A stretch of DNA of 7,403 nucleotides from Prevotellaceae bacterium (GTDB taxonomy: Bacteria > Bacteroidota > Bacteroidia > Bacteroidales > UBA932), in assembly GCA_031267155.1 (NCBI GenBank), contig JAIRZR010000041.1, forward strand, positions 1-7,403. The letters are read 5' to 3'. A program made the translations under genes and the position numbers. The first letter of the stretch is position 1. Every line of letters starts with the position of its first letter. Below the pieces are notes generated by a model. The model was not told the DNA's origin. It ran no database searches and saw nothing but the letters and a program-made list of their open reading frames with translations. Shown piece after piece: positions 1 to 4,951 of the stretch.

Positions 1-472
1 TCCGTATGTTCCTGTTTTATAATAGAAAGTTTCAATATACATTCCTGTCACATTATCGTGTATCTGTTCATCTTTCTAGAAACATATAGTTTTTCGATTT
101 AATCGTTTTATGTGCGTTCTGAAGTTAAGATTCTTTCTTTCTATTTCCCATGTTTTATCTTTTCCAATCCGGTGCCTGTTTGAGGGTATATATTTGGAAT
201 AGGAACTCCAATTATCGGTATGATAAAGCGAAATGGGAAATGCCTCAAGCAGTTTCCAAAGTATCAGAAAATCTTTATCCTGCCTTTTTCCGTTGTGCCA
301 GGCTAATATACATTCTCTCTATAGCATACCACGTCCAGCGTTGATTGGACCTGTTTTGGACAAAGCTCCAAAATTCATCCATGTCTCCTTCAAAATGTAT
401 TTCAACCTCTAAATCTTCAAACTTGTTGACTTCGTCCTTTGTCAAAAAACAGGGGTTGGTTTTTGGCGTTTT
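1..472 (-). pseudogene. insB: IS1-family InsB'-like DDE transposase part, frameshifted and with a stop
   Basis: Reading in the -1 frame after the A-run gives a typical IS1 catalytic domain: MDEFWSFV (first catalytic Asp codon at 377-379) and NQRWTWYAIER. At about 304-316 the frame is lost, because continuing gives a stop at 275-277. The homologous reading resumes in the other frame with LAWHNGKRQDKDF, HTDNWSSY (second Asp codon at 214-216) and IERKNLNFRTH (catalytic Glu codon at 139-141). A TAG at 76-78 stands where relatives have Ser (CF*KDEQIHDN). The residues between IER and LAW look a few codons short, so the shift is probably a small deletion. All three DDE residues are still encoded but not in one frame. 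The 3' end of the gene is cut by the window edge. Two independent lesions make it a pseudogene, unless one is a sequencing error. Confidence 0.8.
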
Positions 473-729
473 TTTTTTAACACGGAGCTTACCGTGTCTT
501 TACTTATGGACAGTACCCTGCCAATATCCCGAACACCGCTACTATTGAGCGTCAATTCGATTATTTTTTCTTTTATTCCCTGTTTGCACGCATTGTAACG
601 ATACTCTAATCGAAATTGCTTTCGACACAACTTGCTGTAATAACGTTGAGTACCATTAGTACATTTCCCATTTTTTTGTAAATATGTCCCTGTGCAGTGC
701 GGACATTGAATCAATTGTTGATGAACCAT
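442..729 (-). pseudogene. insA: IS1-family InsA-like protein (N-terminal part of transposase)
   Basis: The start is taken as the ATG at 727-729 (MVHQQLIQCPHC), because IS1 InsA proteins begin shortly before the first CxxC; the frame is open further upstream to 798 but that extension looks non-coding. The product is about 95 residues. It has a CPHC pair, then a QKNGK stretch and a QRYY...CRKQF stretch typical of the InsA zinc finger, then a helix-turn-helix-like region (VRDIGRVLSISKDTVSSVLKKK). In intact relatives the second metal-binding pair is CxxC; here its first cysteine is replaced by serine (YYSKLC), explained by one base change (TGC to AGC). The frame ends just after the slippery site. 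In IS1 the free InsA binds the ends and represses, while the frameshifted fusion is the transposase. It is listed as pseudogene because its partner is broken and its zinc site is damaged; the frame itself is intact. Confidence 0.75.
469..480 (-). other. A-run slippery site for programmed -1 frameshifting (IS1 type)
   Basis: On the minus strand the insA frame reads TTA AAA AAA AAA CGC, a run of ten A. IS1 elements use such an A-rich heptamer to slip -1 and fuse InsA to InsB'. The InsB'-like reading indeed continues in the -1 frame from this point, with no stop for about 65 codons. The site itself is intact even though the downstream catalytic frame is broken. Confidence 0.65.
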
Positions 730-740
730 GTTTTTTGAGG

Positions 741-748
741 CAAAGATA
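741..748 (-). promoter_or_regulatory. Putative Bacteroidota -7 element TATCTTTG upstream of insA
   Basis: The minus strand reads TATCTTTGCC, a match to the TAnnTTTG -7 consensus of Bacteroidota, 11 bases before the chosen insA ATG. No convincing TTTG -33 box is seen at the usual 19-21 base spacing, and the leader would be very short. Confidence 0.4.
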
Positions 749-969
749 ATCAATTCATTTGATTTATGACACGACCAAAAAAAATCATACTCCACCAACT
801 TTTCTTTCAGAACATTTACTGCTGCATAAAAAGTGAAAAAAAATTATAATGATAGCAGCTACGCTCCAAAAGCTTTTAGTCTTCAAACAGTAATCCCAAA
901 TTCGCAAGGGAACTCGTGGCTCAGACGACAGCAGGGGGGGTATGTAGTTCCGACACACTTTTTGTCGTG

Positions 970-977
970 CAAAGATA
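970..977 (-). promoter_or_regulatory. Orphan -7 element TATCTTTG
   Basis: The minus strand reads TATCTTTGCAC, a perfect TAnnTTTG match. No reading frame with an ATG of useful length follows within 150 bases. It may be a chance match, or the promoter of a gene destroyed by the rearrangements to its left. Confidence 0.25.
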
Positions 978-1097
978 ATGCTTTGTAATATTCCTGATAT
1001 TATTCTTATTTAATGAACTGTATATGTAATCATAATCCGCTTGTTACGTCCTGGTGAAGTGCCATTTCGCTTGTAGTTTAGGTATGAAACGGTTATT

Positions 1098-1133
1098 CGC
1101 AATGACGATGTGAGGACTTTTTAGACGTCCTCC
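1098..1133 (-). repeat. Relic A of the dispersed palindromic repeat (one arm only)
   Basis: The plus strand reads CGCAATGACGATGTGAGG followed by ACTTTTTAGACGTCCTC. This is the reverse complement of the left arm of the repeat at 4461-4599 (GTCCAAAAAGTCCCTCACAT then CGTCATTGCG), with about three differences including one base missing. Only the outer half-arm survives; the inner stem-loop is absent. Confidence 0.7.
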
Positions 1134-1192
1134 AGGCGATAGCAAATGGCGAAATTGTTTACCGCACTCTCATCCGGTAAAAAACGATATTT

Positions 1193-1210
1193 CTGCATAA
1201 CATTATGCAG
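1193..1210. promoter_or_regulatory. Perfect 8-bp-arm palindrome, candidate operator
   Basis: CTGCATAA-CA-TTATGCAG is a perfect inverted repeat with a 2-base centre. It ends 14 bases before the TACATTTG element at 1225-1232, so it covers the place where a -33 box would lie. A 2-base centre is too tight for a stable RNA hairpin and suits a dimeric DNA-binding regulator. No regulator is identified; its role is inference. Confidence 0.35.
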
Positions 1211-1224
1211 TTAAAAATTATTAC

Positions 1225-1232
1225 TACATTTG
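1225..1232 (+). promoter_or_regulatory. Upstream putative -7 element TACATTTG (P1)
   Basis: TACATTTGCAG matches the Bacteroidota TAnnTTTG -7 consensus. It lies 117 bases before the ATG of the heme protein and 16 bases before the ATG of a 27-codon frame. No clear TTTG -33 box is present; the palindrome at 1193-1210 occupies that position. Confidence 0.45.
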
Positions 1233-1248
1233 CAGCCGGTAATTGGAT

Positions 1249-1332
1249 ATGGTCATGAAAAAAAACAGGCATAATAAAAGTGTTTACAACAGCCGTTTAT
1301 GGATTATCATGTACATTTGCATCGAATATTAA
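1249..1332 (+). CDS. Possible 27-residue leader peptide or relic of a gene start
   Basis: A short frame starts at ATG 1249 (second ATG 1255) and ends at TAA 1330-1332, just ahead of the heme-protein gene. The peptide begins MVMKKNRHNKSVYNSRLW, a basic N-terminus followed by a short hydrophobic run (WIIMYICI). This resembles the start of exported Bacteroidota outer membrane proteins such as SusC-like proteins, but it stops before a full signal peptide. It follows promoter P1 closely and contains the -7 element P2. It could be a translated leader, a relic of another gene's 5' end, or chance. Evidence for expression is absent. Confidence 0.2.
   Translation: MVMKKNRHNKSVYNSRLWIIMYICIEY
1312..1319 (+). 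promoter_or_regulatory. Proximal putative -7 element TACATTTG (P2) for the heme protein
   Basis: TACATTTGCATC repeats the P1 motif exactly for nine bases. It is 30 bases before ATG 1350, leaving a short AT-rich leader (TTAAAAATTAAATTAAAG) of the kind usual in Bacteroidota. A -33 box is not obvious. This is the likelier start of transcription for the gene at 1350 and supports that ATG over the upstream in-frame ATG at 1299, which would lie upstream of this promoter. Confidence 0.5.
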
Positions 1333-1349
1333 AAATTAAATTAAAGACA

Positions 1350-3629
1350 ATGAAAAGATACTTGTTAAGTTTCGCAACGTTTTTTGTTCTGCTGTTACAG
1401 GCAGTTACAATGCTGTCACAGGACATTGTCCCGGAAGTTCCGGCAGACAAATCCGAAATCCGGTTTCATGCCGGAGCCGCAAAACAGCTTCTTGAGCGGG
1501 GGATTGAGAAACTGCTTTTTATCCGCCGGTTTACATTTAATGCCAACCATGTTTACACCGATTACATCAACAGCCGGTGGATGCCGGGCGGCGGGATGTG
1601 CGTCCTCGATCTGAAAACCGGAGGAATCAGGGAAATTGTTCCCGAACTCACCAATATCGGCGTTGTTGGCTGGTTTGATCTTTCATTTGATGCGAAGAAA
1701 ATCGTTTTCGACTTCAAAAAGGGCGCCGACGAGGGCTACCGAATCTACGAAGTCAATGTTGACGGCACAGGGCTGCGCCAGCTTACCTTCCCCGAACCGG
1801 ACGAGGAGGAACTGATCGCGAATTATCGCCGCGGCTATCATCACGGCACCGACGACATGGATCCCTGCTATCTTCCCGACGGAGGCATTGCTTTTGTAAC
1901 AACGCGCTGCCAGTTCAGCGTGCTATGCGACGCCGGCGATGGATTCACTGTCAAGAATCTTTACCGCATGAACGACGACGGCTCGGCAATCGAAGCGCTC
2001 ACCTGCAGCCCTCTCAGCGAGGCAACTCCCACGCTTTTGCCCGACGGAAGGATTCTGTATCACCGCTGGGAGTATGTCGATAAAGCCGCCGGCAACTGCA
2101 AGGCATTGTGGGCTGTCAATCCGAACGGTACAGGCTCGGTCGAAATCTACGGCAACACCATTTCGTTTCCCGAAACAAAAGTACAGGCGCGCGCCATACC
2201 CGGCGAACCGAATAAAATCGTGATGCTTGGCGCTTCGCACTGGATTAACAATGCCGTCGGGACGGTCATCACCGTCGATACCCGCGAACCGGTACGCAGC
2301 GCCGGCACAATGAAGTACATCACCGGCGACGTTGCCGCATTTGCTCACGACGGGTTCCATTTCAAGGACGAAAATGGCAAATGGTATCACGACAGGACCG
2401 GAAAACCCGGACGCCTGTTCCGCAATCCCTATCCGCTTTCGTCCTCGCTGTTTCTCGTGTCGCACAAGCCGGCCGGTTTGAAATGGGATGACAAAACCGG
2501 ATATGACATTGCTCTCCTCGACGGCGAGGGAAAGGAGACCGTCCTCATTAAAGACACAGCCATTTCGCTGTGGCATCCGTATCCGCTTGCCGCGCGCGAA
2601 AAGCCGCCGGTACCGACAGGGATGACGACCGATACCGAACTCGCCGGCAGGGGACTGGCGCGCTGTTTTGTAACCGACATTTACGCCGGCATGGAAAACG
2701 TGCGGCGCGGCGAGGTCAAATATCTTCGCATCCTAGAACAGTTGCCGCGGCCATGGGCAGCGCGAATCAACGATAACGGCGATGTTGCCGGGATGGCGCA
2801 CAAAGCCGTGGGCGACGGATTTCTCAGCGTCAAGGTACAGCATGGCATTGTTCCGGTCGAAGATGACGGCAGCGCGCATTTCCTTGTCCCGTCCGACCGT
2901 CCGATTTATTTTCAGGCGCTTGACAGAGATTTTCGGGCGATTCAAACCGAACGCACGTATGTCAACTACCGCGCCGGCGAGACGCGAAGCTGCATCGGAT
3001 GTCACGAAACGCCCGACGTGGCGCCGTCGTCTGCTGCATACGTCTCGAAAGCCATGAAGCGCGTCGCTTCGATTCCGCAGGCGCAGCCTACGCAGGATGA
3101 AGCCTGCATGGTGTTCGATTATGAGCGTCAGATTCAGCCGATTCTCGACCGGCGCTGTATCGAATGTCATTCCGGCGACAAACCGGCGGCTCAACTCGAT
3201 CTTGGCGGCAAGGCAAATGGCGTGTACAGTGTTTCGTACCGTTCGTTAGTCCGTCTTTCAAAAACCTCGCGCCAGCTGCTTGGCAACCGTGCGTATCGCG
3301 ACGAAGACAATGCATCCAACGGCATCGAATACATTCCTCCCTACCACACAGGCGCACTGTCGAGTCCTCTCGGCGCAATGATTCGCGGCGAACAGCAGAC
3401 AGCCTGGAATAAGGACGGGGTAAATCTTTACACCGAAAAATTGACGCAAAATCATAAGAACCTTCATTTAACCGAAGCCGAAAAAATTATGATTACCAAC
3501 TGGCTCGACGTCAACTGTCAATTTTATCCGGCATACTGGGGACGGAAAAACGAACGTTACCATGACAGCCCCGATTTCCGACCGGCGTTTACTTTCGAAG
3601 AAGCAAGAAGAACTGAAAAACGCGAGTGA
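1350..3629 (+). CDS. Exported HzsA-related diheme c-type cytochrome with beta-propeller-like N-terminus
   Basis: The protein has 759 residues. ATG 1350 is chosen over the in-frame ATG at 1299 because it begins a good signal peptide (MKRYLLSFATFFVLLLQ, cleavage probably near residue 23) and follows P2. Residues ~50-300 carry TolB/PD40-like propeller repeats: VDGTGLRQLT, CYLPDGG (173-179), LYRMNDDG (204-211), LLPDGR (229-234), WEYVDK (240-245), LWAVNPNGTG (253-262). Then come PVEDDGS (502-508), YFQALD (520-525), heme site CIGCH (548-552), heme site CIECH (603-607) and WLDVN (718-722) near the C-terminus. This order matches HzsA-related proteins, homologs of the hydrazine synthase alpha subunit, known to me mainly from Planctomycetes. 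Heme attachment would occur in the periplasm. As I recall, anammox HzsA has a tyrosine four residues after the first CxxCH histidine that ligates heme iron; here that position is Asp556. The substrate is unknown. C173, C187 and C193 could bind metal. The gene stands alone and is G+C-richer than its flanks. Confidence 0.88.
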   Translation: MKRYLLSFATFFVLLLQAVTMLSQDIVPEVPADKSEIRFHAGAAKQLLERGIEKLLFIRRFTFNANHVYTDYINSRWMPGGGMCVLDLKTGGIREIVPELTNIGVVGWFDLSFDAKKIVFDFKKGADEGYRIYEVNVDGTGLRQLTFPEPDEEELIANYRRGYHHGTDDMDPCYLPDGGIAFVTTRCQFSVLCDAGDGFTVKNLYRMNDDGSAIEALTCSPLSEATPTLLPDGRILYHRWEYVDKAAGNCKALWAVNPNGTGSVEIYGNTISFPETKVQARAIPGEPNKIVMLGASHWINNAVGTVITVDTREPVRSAGTMKYITGDVAAFAHDGFHFKDENGKWYHDRTGKPGRLFRNPYPLSSSLFLVSHKPAGLKWDDKTGYDIALLDGEGKETVLIKDTAISLWHPYPLAAREKPPVPTGMTTDTELAGRGLARCFVTDIYAGMENVRRGEVKYLRILEQLPRPWAARINDNGDVAGMAHKAVGDGFLSVKVQHGIVPVEDDGSAHFLVPSDRPIYFQALDRDFRAIQTERTYVNYRAGETRSCIGCHETPDVAPSSAAYVSKAMKRVASIPQAQPTQDEACMVFDYERQIQPILDRRCIECHSGDKPAAQLDLGGKANGVYSVSYRSLVRLSKTSRQLLGNRAYRDEDNASNGIEYIPPYHTGALSSPLGAMIRGEQQTAWNKDGVNLYTEKLTQNHKNLHLTEAEKIMITNWLDVNCQFYPAYWGRKNERYHDSPDFRPAFTFEEARRTEKRE

Positions 3630-3654
3630 AACAGTTACTTTCGCCTGAAGACGA

Positions 3655-3719
3655 TGTAGAGGGTGTCCAAAAAGGGTCAGGTTCCGTCACTGCAAGGGCG
3701 CAGCCCGAAATACTGTTAT
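3655..3719. repeat. Relic B of the dispersed palindromic repeat (partial)
   Basis: Starting 26 bases after the heme-protein stop, TGTAGAGGGTGTCCAAAAAG, then GGGTCAGGTTCCGTCACTGC and GGGCGCAGCCCG match the reverse complement of the right arm of the repeat at 4461-4599. The following AATACTGTTA matches that copy's central loop (4521-4530). The inner CAATCCAG stem and the second arm are missing. It is the reverse-oriented start of the element, whereas relic A at 1098 is its reverse-oriented end. Confidence 0.65.
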
Positions 3720-4030
3720 ACCACGCGCGGGGCAGTTTTGCGCATTGCAGACTGACGCCGTAAGGCGTCAAATATAGATAACCCCGAACAAGCGTAGCGC
3801 AGTTCAGGGTACAACATACATCTCTCCACAACTCCGTAAAGAGTTGAATAGTTTCTTCCCATCAAGCCCGCAAAGAATTAAACTCCTTCGGAGTTCTGAC
3901 GGAGCTTGGACGGTTTACCCCGAGCTGCGCTTCGCTTGACGGGGTTATCAAAATTGGACGCTTGCAGCGTCAAAAAACACAAGCATCTCCACATTTTTAT
4001 ATCACAATTTTAGCCCGCGCACAGTATAAC
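3715..4030. repeat. Nested inverted-repeat block with several internal hairpins
   Basis: The outermost pair is GTTATACCACGCGCGGG (3715-3731) against the reverse complement of 4014-4030, 14 of 17 matching. Inside it, 3777-3811 (GATAACCCCG...CAGGGTA) is inverted at 3916-3949 with few differences; each of these is also partly self-complementary. Small hairpins lie between or beside them: TGACGCC-GTAA-GGCGTCA (3753-3770), CAACTC-CGTAAA-GAGTTG (3829-3846), AACTCC-TTC-GGAGTT (3881-3895) and GACGCT-TGC-AGCGTC (3957-3971). A shortened version of the GATAACCCCG palindrome appears to follow at 4026-4045. There is no coding potential. It could be a non-autonomous mobile element, a structured RNA, or accumulated palindromic repeats. 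Confidence 0.65.
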
Positions 4031-4130
4031 CTGAGTTCGGGATAAACAAAATAGAGAAAGAGGAAAAATGGGGTAAATATCGGCTTATAGGTCAAATTTC
4101 ATGCAGAGACCTTTGTAATCAGTTTATTTA

Positions 4131-4138
4131 TATTTTTG
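4131..4138 (+). promoter_or_regulatory. Putative -7 element TATTTTTG ahead of the transposase remnant
   Basis: TATTTTTGCAC fits TAnnTTTG. A TTTG at 4112-4115 lies upstream, but the 15-base gap is shorter than the usual 19-21. The next ATG is at 4167, at the start of the zinc-ribbon remnant. Probably the decayed promoter of that element. Confidence 0.3.
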
Positions 4139-4149
4139 CACAAAATTAA

Positions 4150-4368
4150 AGTATAAAAATAAAAAAATGCATTCGCTGTGGCTCTCCAATAACGCAGAAA
4201 AATGGCAAAAAAGGAGGCAAACAACAGTACAAATGTCAGGCCTGCGGATTTCAATTCGCATGGACGGGAACGTCCTCTCTCAGCAACTATTGCGTTTCCG
4301 TAACCTCAAGTCATTATGACTGGGCTATTAAGAGAATCAGGATGCATATAAAAATACTATTAAAATAA
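4150..4368 (+). pseudogene. Zinc-ribbon N-terminal remnant of a transposase (IS1- or IS1595-like)
   Basis: The frame open from 4150 to TAA 4366-4368 encodes CIRCG, then QKNGKKGGKQQYKCQACG and FQF, a four-cysteine zinc ribbon (CxxC...CxxC) with the KNGK and QxYxCxxCG wording typical of IS transposase N-termini. There is no start codon in this frame. The nearest ATG (4167) is out of frame by one base, directly before the first cysteine codon, so a short indel after the start is likely. After the ribbon about 37 residues follow without a recognisable helix-turn-helix or catalytic domain, and the frame stops. It resembles the InsA-like zinc finger at 442-729 in layout but is clearly a different element. 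It is a fragment with no expected function. Confidence 0.6.
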
Positions 4369-4383
4369 TAGAATACTAAACTA

Positions 4384-4426
4384 CCTTCGCCTAAAGGCGA
4401 AGGGTTTACTGTCGGCTAAAGCCGAC
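4384..4426. repeat. Two short perfect hairpins with TAAA loops
   Basis: CCTTCGCC-TAAA-GGCGAAGG (4384-4403) and GTCGGC-TAAA-GCCGAC (4411-4426) share the loop TAAA but have different stems. The first stem recurs imperfectly at 4626-4643. They follow the transposase remnant within 20 bases. Neither is followed by a T run. Confidence 0.65.
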
Positions 4427-4460
4427 TAAAGGCTTACGCATCCCCAATTGTGTATTATTG

Positions 4461-4599
4461 TGTAGAGAGCGTCCAAAAAGTCCCTCACATCGTCATTGCG
4501 AGCGAAGCGAAGCAATCCAGAATACTGTTAATCACTGGATTGCTTCGGGCTGCGCCCCTCGCAATGACGGACACCGACCCTTTTGAAGCACCCTATACC
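4461..4599. repeat. Dispersed palindromic repeat, fullest copy (REP/MITE-like)
   Basis: The core is an imperfect palindrome: CGTCATTGCGAG (4491-4502) pairs with CTCGCAATGACG (4558-4569), and CGAAGCAATCCAG (4508-4520) pairs with CTGGATTGCTTCG (4535-4547), around a 14-base loop. The outer flanks are also related as inverted repeats (TAGAGAGCGTCCAAAAAG on the left; the reverse complement of CTTTTGAAGCACCCTATA on the right), giving an element of about 139 bp with MITE-like ends. The core wording (CATTGCGAGCGAAGCGAAGC) is of a kind I recognise from repeats dispersed in many unrelated bacterial genomes. It encodes no transposase. Relics A and B in this window belong to the same family. Confidence 0.8.
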
Positions 4600-4625
4600 T
4601 TCCAAAGCTTTTTCAAACTAAAGTC

Positions 4626-4653
4626 TTCGCCTAAAGGCGGGGGATTTGTCCCC
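4626..4653. repeat. Two adjoining short hairpins
   Basis: CTTCGCC-TAAA-GGCGGGG (4627-4643 or so) is an imperfect copy of the hairpin at 4384-4403, and GGGG-ATTTGT-CCCC (4640-4653) overlaps its right arm, so the two stems are mutually exclusive. Such switchable stems may be accidental. Confidence 0.5.
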
Positions 4654-4865
4654 AGATGTATAAATTAAAAGCACAAAAGAGATTTGTGGCGTTTCCTGTC
4701 GGCAACATATCCCGATTCGTCGATAGCAGGTACTGTTTCTTATCAGTACAAAGTTTGCCAAGCATATTTTTTATCATATAGCAGGATGGGTAGAAAATCC
4801 CGTATTTCCTGCGTTTGGATACTGTTATGGCATTATTTTTCTTCCATTTCGCGCATAACATCATA

Positions 4866-4900
4866 ATATACGGTAGCTGCGATTGTCTGCTACCGTATAT
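4866..4900. terminator. Perfect 12-bp stem downstream of serC, possible terminator
   Basis: ATATACGGTAGC (4866-4877) pairs exactly with GCTACCGTATAT (4889-4900) around an 11-base loop. It lies 51 bases beyond the serC stop, so it would form at the end of the murG-serC transcript. No T run follows on either strand, so it is not a classical intrinsic terminator; it could act as an mRNA 3'-end stabiliser or as a protein-binding site. A minus-strand T run lies between serC and the stem (near 4911-4916). Confidence 0.4.
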
Positions 4901-4951
4901 CGGAACTCTGAAAAAATGAAAATGTATCGCCTATCGAGGACAAACCGGCGA

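Larger units (their letters stand above)
1..800 (-). mobile_element. Degraded IS1-family insertion sequence, running off the left edge
   Basis: On the minus strand this stretch encodes the two parts of an IS1-type transposase: an N-terminal zinc-finger/helix-turn-helix piece (insA) and a DDE catalytic piece (insB'), joined across an A-run slippery site. The catalytic part has a frameshift and an in-frame stop, so the element cannot make its own transposase. The insB' reading continues to base 1, so its end and one terminal inverted repeat lie outside the window. I could not identify the other terminal repeat with certainty; the right boundary near 800 is an estimate placed upstream of the insA promoter. 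No target-site duplication can be checked from here. Confidence 0.75.
801..1192. other. Gene-free stretch between the IS1 remnant and the heme-protein promoter region
   Basis: No open frame here looks coding on either strand. Recognisable contents are a minus-strand TATCTTTG motif at 970-977 with no gene behind it, a small hairpin-like CGACA...TGTCG pair near 951-967, a run of seven G near 934-940, and a repeat relic at 1098-1133. The rest is AT-rich sequence without recognisable structure. Confidence 0.5.
3630..4949. other. Long gene-poor stretch rich in palindromes and IS debris
   Basis: About 1.3 kb separates the heme-protein stop from the serC stop; the two genes converge on it. It contains repeat relic B (3655-3719), a nested palindromic block (3715-4030), a zinc-ribbon transposase remnant (4150-4368), paired hairpins (4384-4426), the fullest copy of the dispersed repeat (4461-4599), further hairpins (4626-4653) and a 12-bp-arm stem (4866-4900). 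Between 4654 and 4865 I see no repeat and no convincing gene. Confidence 0.7.

Noticed and set aside
150..548. Two plus-strand frames of 64 and 67 codons
   Set aside because: They are antisense to the IS1 catalytic part, whose minus-strand reading shows clear DDE transposase wording.
1299..1349. An upstream start for the heme protein at ATG 1299
   Set aside because: It would add 17 residues in front of a good signal peptide and lies upstream of the proximal promoter motif at 1312-1319.
1923..2576. A 217-codon open frame on the minus strand
   Set aside because: It is antisense to the heme-protein gene and arises from that gene's G+C-rich codons; it has no recognisable motifs or upstream signals.
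1350..3629. Calling the heme protein hydrazine synthase subunit alpha (hzsA) and the organism anammox
   Set aside because: The tyrosine ligand position is Asp, no other hydrazine synthase subunit is present, and the neighbourhood looks like Bacteroidota. Only family resemblance is supported.
3715..4653. A CRISPR array
   Set aside because: The repeats are inverted rather than direct, differ in sequence and spacing, and no cas-like gene is present.
4450..4668. A 72-codon frame reading VIASEAKQSRILLITG
   Set aside because: This is the translation of the palindromic repeat at 4461-4599; such peptide wording is a known artefact of these repeats.
4631..4864. A 77-codon minus-strand frame downstream of serC
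   Set aside because: It has no recognisable domain and no promoter-like motif, and its end reads into the hairpins at 4626-4653. It was considered as a decayed serA, but the wording does not match.
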